In this document: positions 34,121 through 41,796 of the stretch, piece after piece
Layout of the letters: each line of letters starts with the position of its first letter
Position numbering within the stretch: position 1 is the stretch's first letter
NCBI GenBank assembly: GCA_029863625.1
Contig: JAOTUY010000001.1
Coordinates: 18,046 to 82,045, forward strand
Length of the DNA stretch: 64,000 nucleotides
Source: Acidimicrobiia bacterium
GTDB taxonomy: Bacteria; Actinomycetota; Acidimicrobiia; Spongiisociales; UBA4744
Direction of reading: 5' to 3'
Made by a program: the position numbers and the translations under genes
The notes under the pieces: generated by a model
Database searches by the model: none
What the model was told of the DNA's origin: nothing
The model's input: only the letters and a program-made list of their open reading frames with translations

Positions 34121-35101
34121 GTGGAGTGGGTTGAAGTCAAAGGACCTTCCGTGGACGTTGCTGTCGAGGCGGCCCTGGCGGAATTGGGTATCGAATCTCG
34201 TGATGAGGTCGATGTCGAGGTGCTCCAGGAGCCAGAGAAGGGCTTTCTTGGTATAGGGCGCACCGACGCGGTGGTCCGGGTGAAGCCGCGGCCAAAAAAG
34301 CGGCGTCGCAATCGATCCTCGGGCGGCAAACAGGGTGGGGACGGAAAGAGCCGGGACAAGCGGTCCCAGTCTTCGGGAGACAGACAGGGTGGGGACGGAC
34401 AGGGTCGGGACGAGCGGTCCCAGCCCAGGGAGGGCAGAGACCAGCGCGGCAGCGACCGAGGCGAACGACAGGCCCGGGATCAGCAGTCGTCATCCGGGCC
34501 GAGAGGCGACCAGCGCCAGAAGCCTGGTCGGCGAGAAGAAGAGAGATCAGGTAGCAGATCCAACCCGCCCAAGAGAGGTCGAGCCCCCGAACTCTCGGCC
34601 AAGGCCGGCGGCGAATCTGAGGCACAAGCAAGGGAGACAACCGTGAGCCGAGAAGAGCAGGCCAGCGTCGTGGGCGAATTCCTCGAGGGTCTGCTCAACG
34701 CGTTTGGCCTTGAAGGAACAGTTGAGACCCGAGTAGACGAAGACATCATCTACGCGGACGTCCTTGGCAGCGAAACCGAGGCCTTGGTGGGTTCGAGGGG
34801 CGTGATCTTGCAGTCTATCCACGAACTAGCCAAGACGGTTGTGCAACGAAAGACCCAGGAATCCGCCCGGATTCGACTCGATATCGCTGGATATGCAGAA
34901 CGCCGCCGCGAAGCGCTCAAGATCTATGCTCGGCGCCTCGCACAGCAGGTCCTTGATGATGGTGGTGAAATCATGGTCGAACCTATGAATGCGGCCGAGC
35001 GAAAAGTCATTCATGACACTATCGGCGAGATCGACGGTGTGCGGACCTATTCAGAAGGTGAAGAGCCACGGCGGTCGGTCGTTATTGCCGCCGAAGAGTA
35101 G
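34121..35101 (+). CDS. jag: Jag/KhpB family RNA-binding protein
   Basis: A 326-residue protein. The Jag_N domain (residues 1-50) runs VEWVEVKGPSVDVAVEAALAE to EPEKGFLGIGRTDA. Then comes an unusually long low-complexity linker (about 60-175) of Arg/Gly/Gln/Ser/Asp with internal near-repeats such as QGGDG. The KH domain has ALVGSRGVILQSIHELAKTV and the R3H domain ERRREALKIYARRLAQQVLD. The GTG at 34121 has AGGAGGA seven bases upstream. It binds RNA and in other bacteria affects cell elongation with KhpA. Confidence 0.92.
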   Translation: MEWVEVKGPSVDVAVEAALAELGIESRDEVDVEVLQEPEKGFLGIGRTDAVVRVKPRPKKRRRNRSSGGKQGGDGKSRDKRSQSSGDRQGGDGQGRDERSQPREGRDQRGSDRGERQARDQQSSSGPRGDQRQKPGRREEERSGSRSNPPKRGRAPELSAKAGGESEAQARETTVSREEQASVVGEFLEGLLNAFGLEGTVETRVDEDIIYADVLGSETEALVGSRGVILQSIHELAKTVVQRKTQESARIRLDIAGYAERRREALKIYARRLAQQVLDDGGEIMVEPMNAAERKVIHDTIGEIDGVRTYSEGEEPRRSVVIAAEE

Positions 35102-35122
35102 GTGGATGTCACAACTGCTTCT

Positions 35123-35138
35123 CGTTTCACGTGAAACA
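35123..35138. promoter_or_regulatory. parS centromere site
   Basis: CGTTTCACGTGAAACA matches the universal parS TGTTTCACGTGAAACA at 15 of 16 positions. It lies in the jag-rsmG gap, close to parA-parB, and covers the predicted GTG start of rsmG (35131). ParB would load here. Confidence 0.93.
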
Positions 35139-35784
35139 CTCCCCTACGAATCACCAGGCCATAGCGCGGGCAGTGAGTTGGCTCGGTTTGTCCCCCCTAC
35201 ATCCAGGCCAATGGGCTCAACTTGACGCTTTTGCTACTTGGCTGAAGGTTGAAGGGATCGTTGCAGGAGGAATAGGTCCACGCGAAGCAGACCGAGTCTG
35301 GGTGCGGCACCTGGCTGACTCGCTGACTTTTGCCCGGGGATGGGCGGAATCCGGTCCGCCACCGCGACTGCTCGATGTCGGCTCTGGTGTTGGTCTTCCC
35401 GGCATTCCACTGGCGATTCTTTGGCCGGAGACCCTGGTCACCCTTCTGGACCGAGCCGGTAGAAGGGTGGACCTGGCAAGGAGAGCAGTCCGGAGCATCG
35501 GGCTCGACAATGTGGAAGTCCGGCTTGGAGATGCCCTTTCTGAGCCGCCACTCTGGAAAGGGGCCGTGTTCAGGGCCGCCTTTCCCCCTTACCGGGCCAG
35601 CGAGGTGGCTGAGGCGCTCCTCCACCCGGCCGGTACTGCCGTTATCGGCCTGCGGGGAAACGATACGACGGTTCCGTTTGCTCATGCATCGCCGGGCGAG
35701 CGGACTGTCCAAGTTGTCGAAATACCCTCAACGGTCCTTGACGGGACGGTCTCACTTCTTATCATGGGTCCCAGTGAATACTGA
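35131..35784 (+). CDS. rsmG: 16S rRNA (guanine-N7) methyltransferase RsmG
   Basis: A 217-residue SAM-dependent methyltransferase (GidB) for G527 of 16S rRNA. It has the VRHLADSLTFA region, the SAM motif LLDVGSGVGLPGIPLAI and a GTAVIGLRGNDTT segment. The GTG start lies within the parS palindrome and has no ribosome site; a GTG at 35173 is an alternative but would shorten the conserved N-terminal helix. The gene is followed by parA with an 11-base overlap. Confidence 0.88.
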   Translation: MKHSPTNHQAIARAVSWLGLSPLHPGQWAQLDAFATWLKVEGIVAGGIGPREADRVWVRHLADSLTFARGWAESGPPPRLLDVGSGVGLPGIPLAILWPETLVTLLDRAGRRVDLARRAVRSIGLDNVEVRLGDALSEPPLWKGAVFRAAFPPYRASEVAEALLHPAGTAVIGLRGNDTTVPFAHASPGERTVQVVEIPSTVLDGTVSLLIMGPSEY

Positions 35785-36559
35785 ACACGACTTCACCGTC
35801 GTCGCTATCACCAACCAAAAGGGCGGCGTTGGCAAGTCCACAACTGCCATCAACTTGGCTGCAGCTCTTGCGTTTCAGGGCGAGCGTGTTTTGGTGGTCG
35901 ACCTAGATCCACAGGGAAACAGCACTTCGGGCTTGGGTATCGATCGATCAGCCATCACCTCGTCGATCTACGAAGTTCTGATTCGTGAGGCGCCTCTAGT
36001 TGATGTCATTGAGCCAACCAGTGTGCGGGATCTGTTCGTGGTGCCTGCCACCATTGACCTGGCCGGTTCGGAGATCGAGCTGGTTTCGATGTTCTCTCGA
36101 GAGTTGCGGCTTCGCCAGGCCTTTGCGCATGTCGAGAAGGATTACGACTTCGTGCTGATCGATTGTCCGCCTTCGCTTGGCCTTCTCACTATCAACGCTC
36201 TGGCTGCTTCGAGTGAGGTCTTGATTCCGATTCAATGTGAGTACTACGCCCTCGAGGGGTTGAGCCAGTTGATGAAGAACATCGACCTCGTCTCGAGCAA
36301 TCTCAATCCCGACCTCAAGATCGGAGGCGTGGTATTGACCATGTTCGATGGCAGAACCAATCTTTCGGCGGATGTGGTGGCCCAAGTCCGCGAGTTCTTT
36401 GGTGATCGCGCCTACAAGACTGTGATCCCGAGATCGGTTCGGCTTTCAGAGGCGCCGTCGTATGGCGAGCCAATTGAGGCGTTTGATCCGATGAGCAGGG
36501 GCGCCATCGCCTATCGGGAGTTAGGACGAGAGTTTCGCCGGCGACACGGTCGCGACTAG
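35774..36559 (+). CDS. parA: Chromosome partitioning ATPase ParA
   Basis: A 261-residue Soj/ParA ATPase with deviant Walker A KGGVGKST preceded by AITNQ, then VVDLDPQGNSTSGLG and DFVLIDCPPSLGLLT. The GTG start gives MNTEHDFTVVAITNQ and lies inside the rsmG 3' end. A longer open frame upstream is a shadow of rsmG. It acts with ParB and parS in origin segregation. Confidence 0.95.
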   Translation: MNTEHDFTVVAITNQKGGVGKSTTAINLAAALAFQGERVLVVDLDPQGNSTSGLGIDRSAITSSIYEVLIREAPLVDVIEPTSVRDLFVVPATIDLAGSEIELVSMFSRELRLRQAFAHVEKDYDFVLIDCPPSLGLLTINALAASSEVLIPIQCEYYALEGLSQLMKNIDLVSSNLNPDLKIGGVVLTMFDGRTNLSADVVAQVREFFGDRAYKTVIPRSVRLSEAPSYGEPIEAFDPMSRGAIAYRELGREFRRRHGRD

Positions 36560-36569
36560 GAGGAAGCAC

Positions 36570-37430
36570 ATGGCAACACGCAGGAGCGGACTTGGACGGG
36601 GGCTTGAGGCGCTCATCCCGAAAAGTGATGACATCCGCACCGGGTTTGCGGTCATTCCGATCGACCGGGTGTCGCCCAATCCGCACCAGCCACGCTCACT
36701 CTTTGGTGAAGAGGCGCTTGCGTCTCTGGCGGCTTCGATCCTAGAGGTGGGGGTTCTACAGCCGATCATCGTGCGGGAGGCCGAAGAGGGTTCCTACACG
36801 TTGGTGGCAGGCGAACGAAGGTGGAGAGCGGCCAAGAAGGTCGGTCTGAAGGAGATCCCGTCCATCATCAGAGAAAGCGATGACCGGTCGCTCCTCACCG
36901 AAGCACTCGTCGAGAATCTCCAACGGGAAGACCTCAGTCCACTCGAGGAGGCAACAGCCTATCAGGAGCTTCTCGACGACTTTGGGCTCACCCACGAGGA
37001 TGTCGGCAACCGGGTTGGAAAAAGCCGCTCGGCCATTACGAACTCTCTACGCCTGCTTCAGCTTCCGGCTGCCATTCAGGGCAAACTGGAACGTGGTGAG
37101 CTTTCCGCCGGACATGCTAGGGCTCTCCTCGGCCTCGAGGACCGAAAATTTGCCGAGCACATCGCCGAACGCGCGGTCGAGGAGGGCTGGTCTGTACGTC
37201 AGGTAGAGGATGCGGTACGGGCGAGAAACCAGGCCGTTGGGGAGCGCAACACCGGACGGCGTTCCGTCGCGGCGCGGCCGGCGGCGATCGTCGAACTCGA
37301 GCAGCGACTCCGCGATCAGATGGCAACCAGAGTGAGGATCAAATACGCCAACGATCGGGGCAAGCTCATCATCGATTTCAGCTCTCTCGATGATCTAGAA
37401 CGCATCTACCGGCAGTTCTTCTCGGCATGA
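36570..37430 (+). CDS. parB: Chromosome partitioning protein ParB
   Basis: A 286-residue CTPase and DNA-binding clamp. The N-terminal RRSGLGRGLEALIP motif contacts ParA. The ParB/Srx domain has NPHQPR and the CTP-binding GERRWRAA, then ALVENLQREDLSPLEEA. The helix-turn-helix THEDVGNRVGKSRSAITN recognises parS, and the C-terminal dimer domain ends LERIYRQFF. AGGAGGAAGC precedes the ATG. Confidence 0.97.
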   Translation: MATRRSGLGRGLEALIPKSDDIRTGFAVIPIDRVSPNPHQPRSLFGEEALASLAASILEVGVLQPIIVREAEEGSYTLVAGERRWRAAKKVGLKEIPSIIRESDDRSLLTEALVENLQREDLSPLEEATAYQELLDDFGLTHEDVGNRVGKSRSAITNSLRLLQLPAAIQGKLERGELSAGHARALLGLEDRKFAEHIAERAVEEGWSVRQVEDAVRARNQAVGERNTGRRSVAARPAAIVELEQRLRDQMATRVRIKYANDRGKLIIDFSSLDDLERIYRQFFSA

Positions 37431-37446
37431 TGCACCATGCTGTATA

Positions 37447-37460
37447 ACGTCACGTGACGT
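37447..37460. promoter_or_regulatory. Palindrome ACGTCACGTGACGT between parB and the cwlM-like gene
   Basis: A perfect 14-bp palindrome with a TCACGTGA core, as in parS but with different flanks. It sits 17 bases after the parB stop and 14 before the convergent cwlM-like stop, so it is not a promoter operator for either gene. Confidence 0.4.
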
Positions 37461-37473
37461 AGTTCTGCTGTTC

Positions 37474-38472
37474 CTAGCCCGACAAGCCGGGGCCGGGTGG
37501 ATCAGGGTCGTCGACCTTGGCTGATGAAAAGAACCCACTGATGGCCGCCGCCACCAATGTGCCGAGTTCCCTGCCCATGTCATGGGTCGCCACGACGACG
37601 GCGGGTGCGCGCGTCTCCTTCAAGATCGGATGGGCGCGACCTTCGAAGGGAAGTCCGATCCGATCGGCGATCGCCGCTGCCAATAGTGCCCCTGCCTCGC
37701 TTCTACTCATCGACGAGGCAAAGAAGAACACGGCCGCCGGCTCCGCATACGGAAGTTGAAACGAGACGATGAGCGAGGCTCCAAGCCGGTTGGCCCGGCG
37801 CGCCCGAATCCTTTCGGGAAGGGTGATGTCGCTACTTCGCGAAAGGAGCGGAATGGCACCCTCCTGCTGGAGTAGGAGGGCTGTCTCGCTGGCCGCCAGC
37901 CAGGTCCGGTCTGCCTCATCGGCATCGCGGCAGGCGGGATCGAGGAACACGCGGGCGCCGACTACGGAGTCGGGAAGACCCCGCAGCCATTCTCGTTCGC
38001 GGATGGCTTCCCGTCCGGTCTTCTGGGTTGCTCTGGCCACCAGGTGAAGCTCGGCGAGCGTCCGGGGACCGGCGATGCCGTCTTCTGCCATGCCACGGTT
38101 CTGTTGGAAGTCAATCAACGCTCGGAGGGTGTTGGGGCCGAGGGTCCCGTCCACCTTGCCGGCATCGAAACCAAGTGAATTGAGCCTTCGCTGCAATTCG
38201 GCCACGTCATCCCCGCGCAACATCGGACGCCGGTGGTAAAGCAGACGGTCGCCCAACCGGAAGCCTGCCTCGTAGATCGCTCTCCAGGTCTCCGGGCCGA
38301 CAATCCCATCGGCCGGCAAGCCCCGTTGGCGTTGGAAAGCCACCACCGCCGACCGAGTCATGTCACCGAACTCGCTGCGATGGTCGGCGCCGCTCGGATA
38401 GCCGAGCGCGGTCAGCCGATCCTGGATATCACGGACTGCCGTTCCCGAATCACCGACCCGGTAAAGCCTCAT
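37474..38472 (-). CDS. CwlM-like protein: two peptidoglycan-binding domains plus a degenerate amidase_3 domain
   Basis: A 332-residue protein with no signal peptide, so probably cytoplasmic. Two PG-binding-1 domains occupy about residues 7-70 (VRDIQDRLTALGYPSG, VGPETWRAIYEAG) and 84-150 (DDVAELQRRLNSLGFD, DGIAGPRTLAELH). The amidase_3 domain (about 170-310) has lost the zinc histidines: GARVFLDPACRD stands where DPGHGG is usual and SLIVSFQL where S-I-H-x-N is usual. This matches CwlM, which in mycobacteria regulates MurA rather than cutting peptidoglycan; the neighbours trxA, trxB and sigma are also the mycobacterial ones. Confidence 0.85.
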   Translation of the reverse strand: MRLYRVGDSGTAVRDIQDRLTALGYPSGADHRSEFGDMTRSAVVAFQRQRGLPADGIVGPETWRAIYEAGFRLGDRLLYHRRPMLRGDDVAELQRRLNSLGFDAGKVDGTLGPNTLRALIDFQQNRGMAEDGIAGPRTLAELHLVARATQKTGREAIREREWLRGLPDSVVGARVFLDPACRDADEADRTWLAASETALLLQQEGAIPLLSRSSDITLPERIRARRANRLGASLIVSFQLPYAEPAAVFFFASSMSRSEAGALLAAAIADRIGLPFEGRAHPILKETRAPAVVVATHDMGRELGTLVAAAISGFFSSAKVDDPDPPGPGLSG

Positions 38473-38556
38473 GAGCCCATGGTCGCAGATTTACCGCCGG
38501 GAGTCGCAAACGATATTTGCTCTGTCAGACCTTCAAACCACCACGAGGCAGGTTTG

Positions 38557-38883
38557 TCAGGTGAGAAATGGAGCGAGCTCCGACATCATCATGTGCTTGG
38601 GACGAGCACCAACGATGCGTTTTTTTTCGACACCCTGTTGGAAAACAATCATGGTGGGAATGCTCATGACATCGTAGGTGGCCGCGATGGACGGGTTCTC
38701 ATCGACGTTCAACTTGGCAATGGTGATCTGGTCCGGGTATTCCTTGCCTATTTCTTCCAGGACCGGAGCGACCATTCTGCACGGCCCGCACCACTCAGCC
38801 CAGAAGTCAACCAGAACTGCCTTCTCCCCCGCCACGCTTTCCGCGAAGTTGGCGTCGGTGACCGTCACTGCGCTTTCACCCAT
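38557..38883 (-). CDS. trxA: Thioredoxin
   Basis: A 108-residue thioredoxin with the active site FWAEWCGPCRMVAPVLEEI and the cis-Pro segment SIPTMIVFQQG. A full single-domain protein of the cytoplasm. It pairs with trxB just upstream (52 bases apart, same strand) for disulfide reduction. Confidence 0.96.
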   Translation of the reverse strand: MGESAVTVTDANFAESVAGEKAVLVDFWAEWCGPCRMVAPVLEEIGKEYPDQITIAKLNVDENPSIAATYDVMSIPTMIVFQQGVEKKRIVGARPKHMMMSELAPFLT

Positions 38884-38935
38884 GGATGTTCTCCCTTGTT
38901 CTTATCAGTACACATGAACAGACGATGACCAGCGT

Positions 38936-39856
38936 TCATTCCTGGTCGAGCCAGCGCTCGGCGTCGATGGCCGCCTGGCATCCAGTGCCGGCCGCGGTCA
39001 CGGCCTGTCGGTACATCGAGTCGGCTACGTCGCCTGCCGCGAAGACGCCGTCCACGGAAGTGCCGGTTGATCCATCGCCACGCAGGGTGAGATAACCCAC
39101 CTCATTCATTTCGAGTTGGCCCTGAAAAAGCTCAGTGTTGGGCGTATGGCCGATGGCGACGAACACACCTTCGGTTTCGATCCCGGAGACGACCTCGGTC
39201 TTGACATTGCGGACGGTGACACCGGTGACCTCATCGTCGCCAAGCATCTCCTCAACGACAGAATTCCACATCACTTCGATCTTCGGGTGTTGGAGAGCAC
39301 GTTGGGCCATAATGGCCGAGGCGCGGAACTCTTCGCGACGGTGGATAATCGTCACCTTGGAGGCGAACTTGGTGAGGAACATGGCTTCTTCCATGGCCGT
39401 ATCTCCTCCGCCGACTACCACGATGCTTCGATCTCGGAAGAAGAAACCGTCGCAGGTGGCACAGGCCGACACGCCTCGACCTCGCAACCGCTCCTCACCC
39501 GGAATGCCCAACCACCGGGCGGACGCTCCTGTTGAGATGATCACGGACTCCGCTTGGTATTCATCGGCGCCGACCCATACCCGGAACGGGCGAGAGCTGA
39601 AGTCGACCCTGGTGACGTCAACGGTCTGGATCCGGGTTTCGAACCTTTCGGCCTGCTTGCGCATCTGGTCCATCAGATCAGGGCCAAGGATTCCGTCCGG
39701 GAACCCCGGGTAGTTCTCGACTTCGGTGGTAAGCATCAACTGGCCGCCTGCCTGGCTCCCTTCGAACATGAGCGGATCCAAATCGGCTCGGGCGGCGTAG
39801 ATCGCCGCGGTCAACCCGGCCGGACCGGAGCCGATAATGATTACCTTTTCAGCCAT
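38936..39856 (-). CDS. trxB: Thioredoxin reductase
   Basis: A 306-residue low-molecular-weight flavoprotein. The FAD motif is [20 protein letters not shown], the redox pair is CATCDGFFF, the NADPH motif is [14 protein letters not shown] and the C-terminal FAD motif is [16 protein letters not shown]. The start MAEKVIIIG is at 39856; longer readings run into the upstream gene. It overlaps that small membrane-protein gene by eight bases. Confidence 0.97.
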   Translation of the reverse strand: MAEKVIIIGSGPAGLTAAIYAARADLDPLMFEGSQAGGQLMLTTEVENYPGFPDGILGPDLMDQMRKQAERFETRIQTVDVTRVDFSSRPFRVWVGADEYQAESVIISTGASARWLGIPGEERLRGRGVSACATCDGFFFRDRSIVVVGGGDTAMEEAMFLTKFASKVTIIHRREEFRASAIMAQRALQHPKIEVMWNSVVEEMLGDDEVTGVTVRNVKTEVVSGIETEGVFVAIGHTPNTELFQGQLEMNEVGYLTLRGDGSTGTSVDGVFAAGDVADSMYRQAVTAAGTGCQAAIDAERWLDQE

Positions 39857-40139
39857 TGTCTTCTTTCGGTTCGCGTTTTCGTGTCGCCCACATAAACGCT
39901 CCACCGACTACAAATAGTCCCCCAAAAGATGCATACGCGCCGAGAACGCCGAGCGGTACGGCCACTGCCTGGAAAATGGCACGGATGAGATAAACGATGG
40001 CCAGGAACGCCAGAGTTATGGCGACAATACCCAGTGCCGTGATCTTGATAGCTCGATCGAGACGGTCAATCGTCAGCGACCGGATCTTGAGCGCCGTGTT
40101 TTCGAGAAAATCAGCGAACCGCGTGGCAAATTCGTCCAT
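39849..40139 (-). CDS. Small two-helix membrane protein, hypothetical
   Basis: A 96-residue protein with an amphipathic N-terminus ([20 protein letters not shown]), two transmembrane helices ([20 protein letters not shown] and [15 protein letters not shown]) and a charged tail ([10 protein letters not shown]). It overlaps the trxB start by eight bases and is likely co-transcribed with trxB-trxA. No family is recognised; it may be a putative Actinobacterial holin-X/phage holin-like or accessory membrane protein. Confidence 0.6.
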   Translation of the reverse strand: MDEFATRFADFLENTALKIRSLTIDRLDRAIKITALGIVAITLAFLAIVYLIRAIFQAVAVPLGVLGAYASFGGLFVVGGAFMWATRKREPKEDNG

Positions 40140-40433
40140 GACCAGCAGGATAGCTCGATGTTCGGCTGGATAATAAGTGTCGCTTCCCGCATACCATTTA
40201 CGATCACGTCTGGCCGGGCCAGGTCGCCTGTGGCTGCGTCCTCGGCTTTTGAGGTAGCCAAACGAAGGCGGGTGGTCCTTCCCGCCTTTCTTGTGCCGAC
40301 CGCCCGGTGCGGAGAAGTCCCATCCCGGTGTGCTCCTCTGCGCAGGTGAGAGAGGCAGCCCGGGGGGCCGGAAGGGGTAGGCGAGTCCTCGGCGTTACCA
40401 AGAACCTATCTGCCAGATACAACACTCAGTCGG
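40140..40433. other. Intergenic gap with a bidirectional hairpin
   Basis: About 290 bases without a supported gene. It contains the promoter side of the small membrane-protein/trxB operon and the terminator at 40264-40290. A plus-strand frame (40158-40349) has no ribosome site or recognisable product. Confidence 0.5.
40264..40290 (-). terminator. Terminator after the anti-sigma gene
   Basis: GAAGGCGGG, eight bases, CCCGCCTTTC form a perfect 9-bp stem, with TTCG on one side and TTG on the other. It lies 145 bases past the anti-sigma stop on the minus strand and could work in both directions. Confidence 0.65.
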
Positions 40434-41225
40434 TTACTCGAATGGATCCATCAAGCTGCAGTCAGAGATTAAATAGACCTTGACGAGGTCGTTGATTCGG
40501 TAGATCTCCACTCCATCACCATCGACGATGGCACGTCCGATGACGGTAATCTGGCCCTCGTCGAGGGCGATCTCGGCACAAACCATGACAGAGTCGAGCT
40601 GTAACGATTCGAGGTCGTTTGCTGAGTATGTGTTGGCACCGTCCTCTTCTTCGAAGGCGTCCAAACGACCGGCAATCTCGGCAAGATCTGCAACGGAAAT
40701 GGAGCCATACTCCCGGATACCGGACGCCGTGGGAGCGAGGGCTGCCATGGTCGAAGTGGGGGCGCCGGTCGAAGCGTCGAATTCGGCTCCGCCGGAGACC
40801 TCGGGCAGCGCTTCCTCGGCGGCGGTGCGCAGACTTTCGCCGGCCACCGGGGTGGTTTCGGCGGCGGAGTCGGCACTACCGCCTCCGTCTATGAGTACGG
40901 ATCCAACCCCAACCACCACCAGCAGGGCAGCAGCTGCGGCCATGGCAGGCATCAAGCGCTGAAACCAAGGAACTGCCGGCTTTGGCTTTACGACAGCCGG
41001 GGCGAATTGGGCCGCAACGCTTCTGTGCAGCCCGGCCCGTTCGAGATCGGTCATGACAACTGGCGCAGCGCCCCGAAGAGCCTCTAGCGCTTCCCGCTGC
41101 AGTTGCAGGTCTGTGCTGCACGCTTCGCACGACGCCAGAGAGGCTTCTGCGACTGCCTGCTCGTCCGGGCTCAGGCCACCTTCTGCGATGGCGGCGATCA
41201 ATTCGAAGTCGTGTTCATGCATCAT
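40434..41225 (-). CDS. Membrane-anchored anti-sigma factor (zinc-finger type)
   Basis: A 263-residue protein. The N-terminal cytoplasmic domain resembles the zf-HC2 fold (EHDFELIAAIAEGGLS, then SLASCEACSTDL with the CxxC pair). A single transmembrane helix (MAAAAALLVVVGVGSVLI) lies at about residue 95-112, and an extracytoplasmic domain of about 150 residues ends SDCSLMDPFE. It overlaps the sigma gene by 11 bases, the usual sigma/anti-sigma coupling. It is positionally equivalent to the mycobacterial anti-SigM. AGAGGTG precedes the ATG chosen. Confidence 0.85.
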   Translation of the reverse strand: MMHEHDFELIAAIAEGGLSPDEQAVAEASLASCEACSTDLQLQREALEALRGAAPVVMTDLERAGLHRSVAAQFAPAVVKPKPAVPWFQRLMPAMAAAAALLVVVGVGSVLIDGGGSADSAAETTPVAGESLRTAAEEALPEVSGGAEFDASTGAPTSTMAALAPTASGIREYGSISVADLAEIAGRLDAFEEEDGANTYSANDLESLQLDSVMVCAEIALDEGQITVIGRAIVDGDGVEIYRINDLVKVYLISDCSLMDPFE

Positions 41226-41796
41226 GCTCACCTCTTTGATGAGCCGAAGACCCCGAAAGGTTCCTGAGATGTTCGGCCAGGAGGCGCCGGCCGCGAAAGA
41301 CCCGCGATTTGACCGTTCCTATCGGAACGTCGAGCGCCTCGGCAACGGCCTGTAAGGGGAGACCCTCGAGGTCGCTCAGCACTATCGCGGCACGGAATTC
41401 GGGGGGCAAATCCTCAAGAGCTCGCTCGAGGTCTGGACGCAACTCAACCGATTCGAGTGCATCCTGGCTCCGTTCGTCGGCCGGTTCGGTCGTGTCCGGT
41501 AGCGGTTGCGCCTGGTGACGCCTGGTCCGGCGAAGTTGGTCGAAGCAGGTGTTGACGGCGATCCTGTACAGCCAGGTGCTGAAAGCCGATGCTCCCGAAA
41601 ACTGTTGTGCCTTTCGATAGACCGTGATGAACGTCTCTTGAACGGCGTCGAGGGCTGCTTCTCGATCGGAAAGGACTCGGAGGCAGATGGCGAACACGCG
41701 ATCTTCGTGAGCTCGCATGAGCTCGTCGAACGCCCGGCGATCTCCCTCCAAGAACGATGAGACCAATCCGGCGTCCTCGGCTGAGCGGAAACTCAT
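41215..41796 (-). CDS. ECF RNA polymerase sigma factor (SigM-like position)
   Basis: A 193-residue ECF sigma. Region 2 is FDELMRAHEDRVFAICLRVL with DAVQETFITVYRKAQQF and AFSTWLYRIAVNTCFDQLRR; region 4 is LPPEFRAAIVLSDLEGLPLQ and VPIGTVKSRVFRGRRLLAEHL. The start MSFRSAED at 41796 overlaps the stop of the pseudokinase gene (ATGA). The same trio of MviN-type kinase domain, sigma and anti-sigma occurs near the mycobacterial origin (sigM region), so a role in envelope stress is inferred. Confidence 0.9.
   Translation of the reverse strand: MSFRSAEDAGLVSSFLEGDRRAFDELMRAHEDRVFAICLRVLSDREAALDAVQETFITVYRKAQQFSGASAFSTWLYRIAVNTCFDQLRRTRRHQAQPLPDTTEPADERSQDALESVELRPDLERALEDLPPEFRAAIVLSDLEGLPLQAVAEALDVPIGTVKSRVFRGRRLLAEHLRNLSGSSAHQRGEHDA

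Noticed and set aside
35330..35773. 148-codon extension of ParA
   Set aside because: It is a shadow of rsmG; the ParA fold begins at the GTG at 35774.
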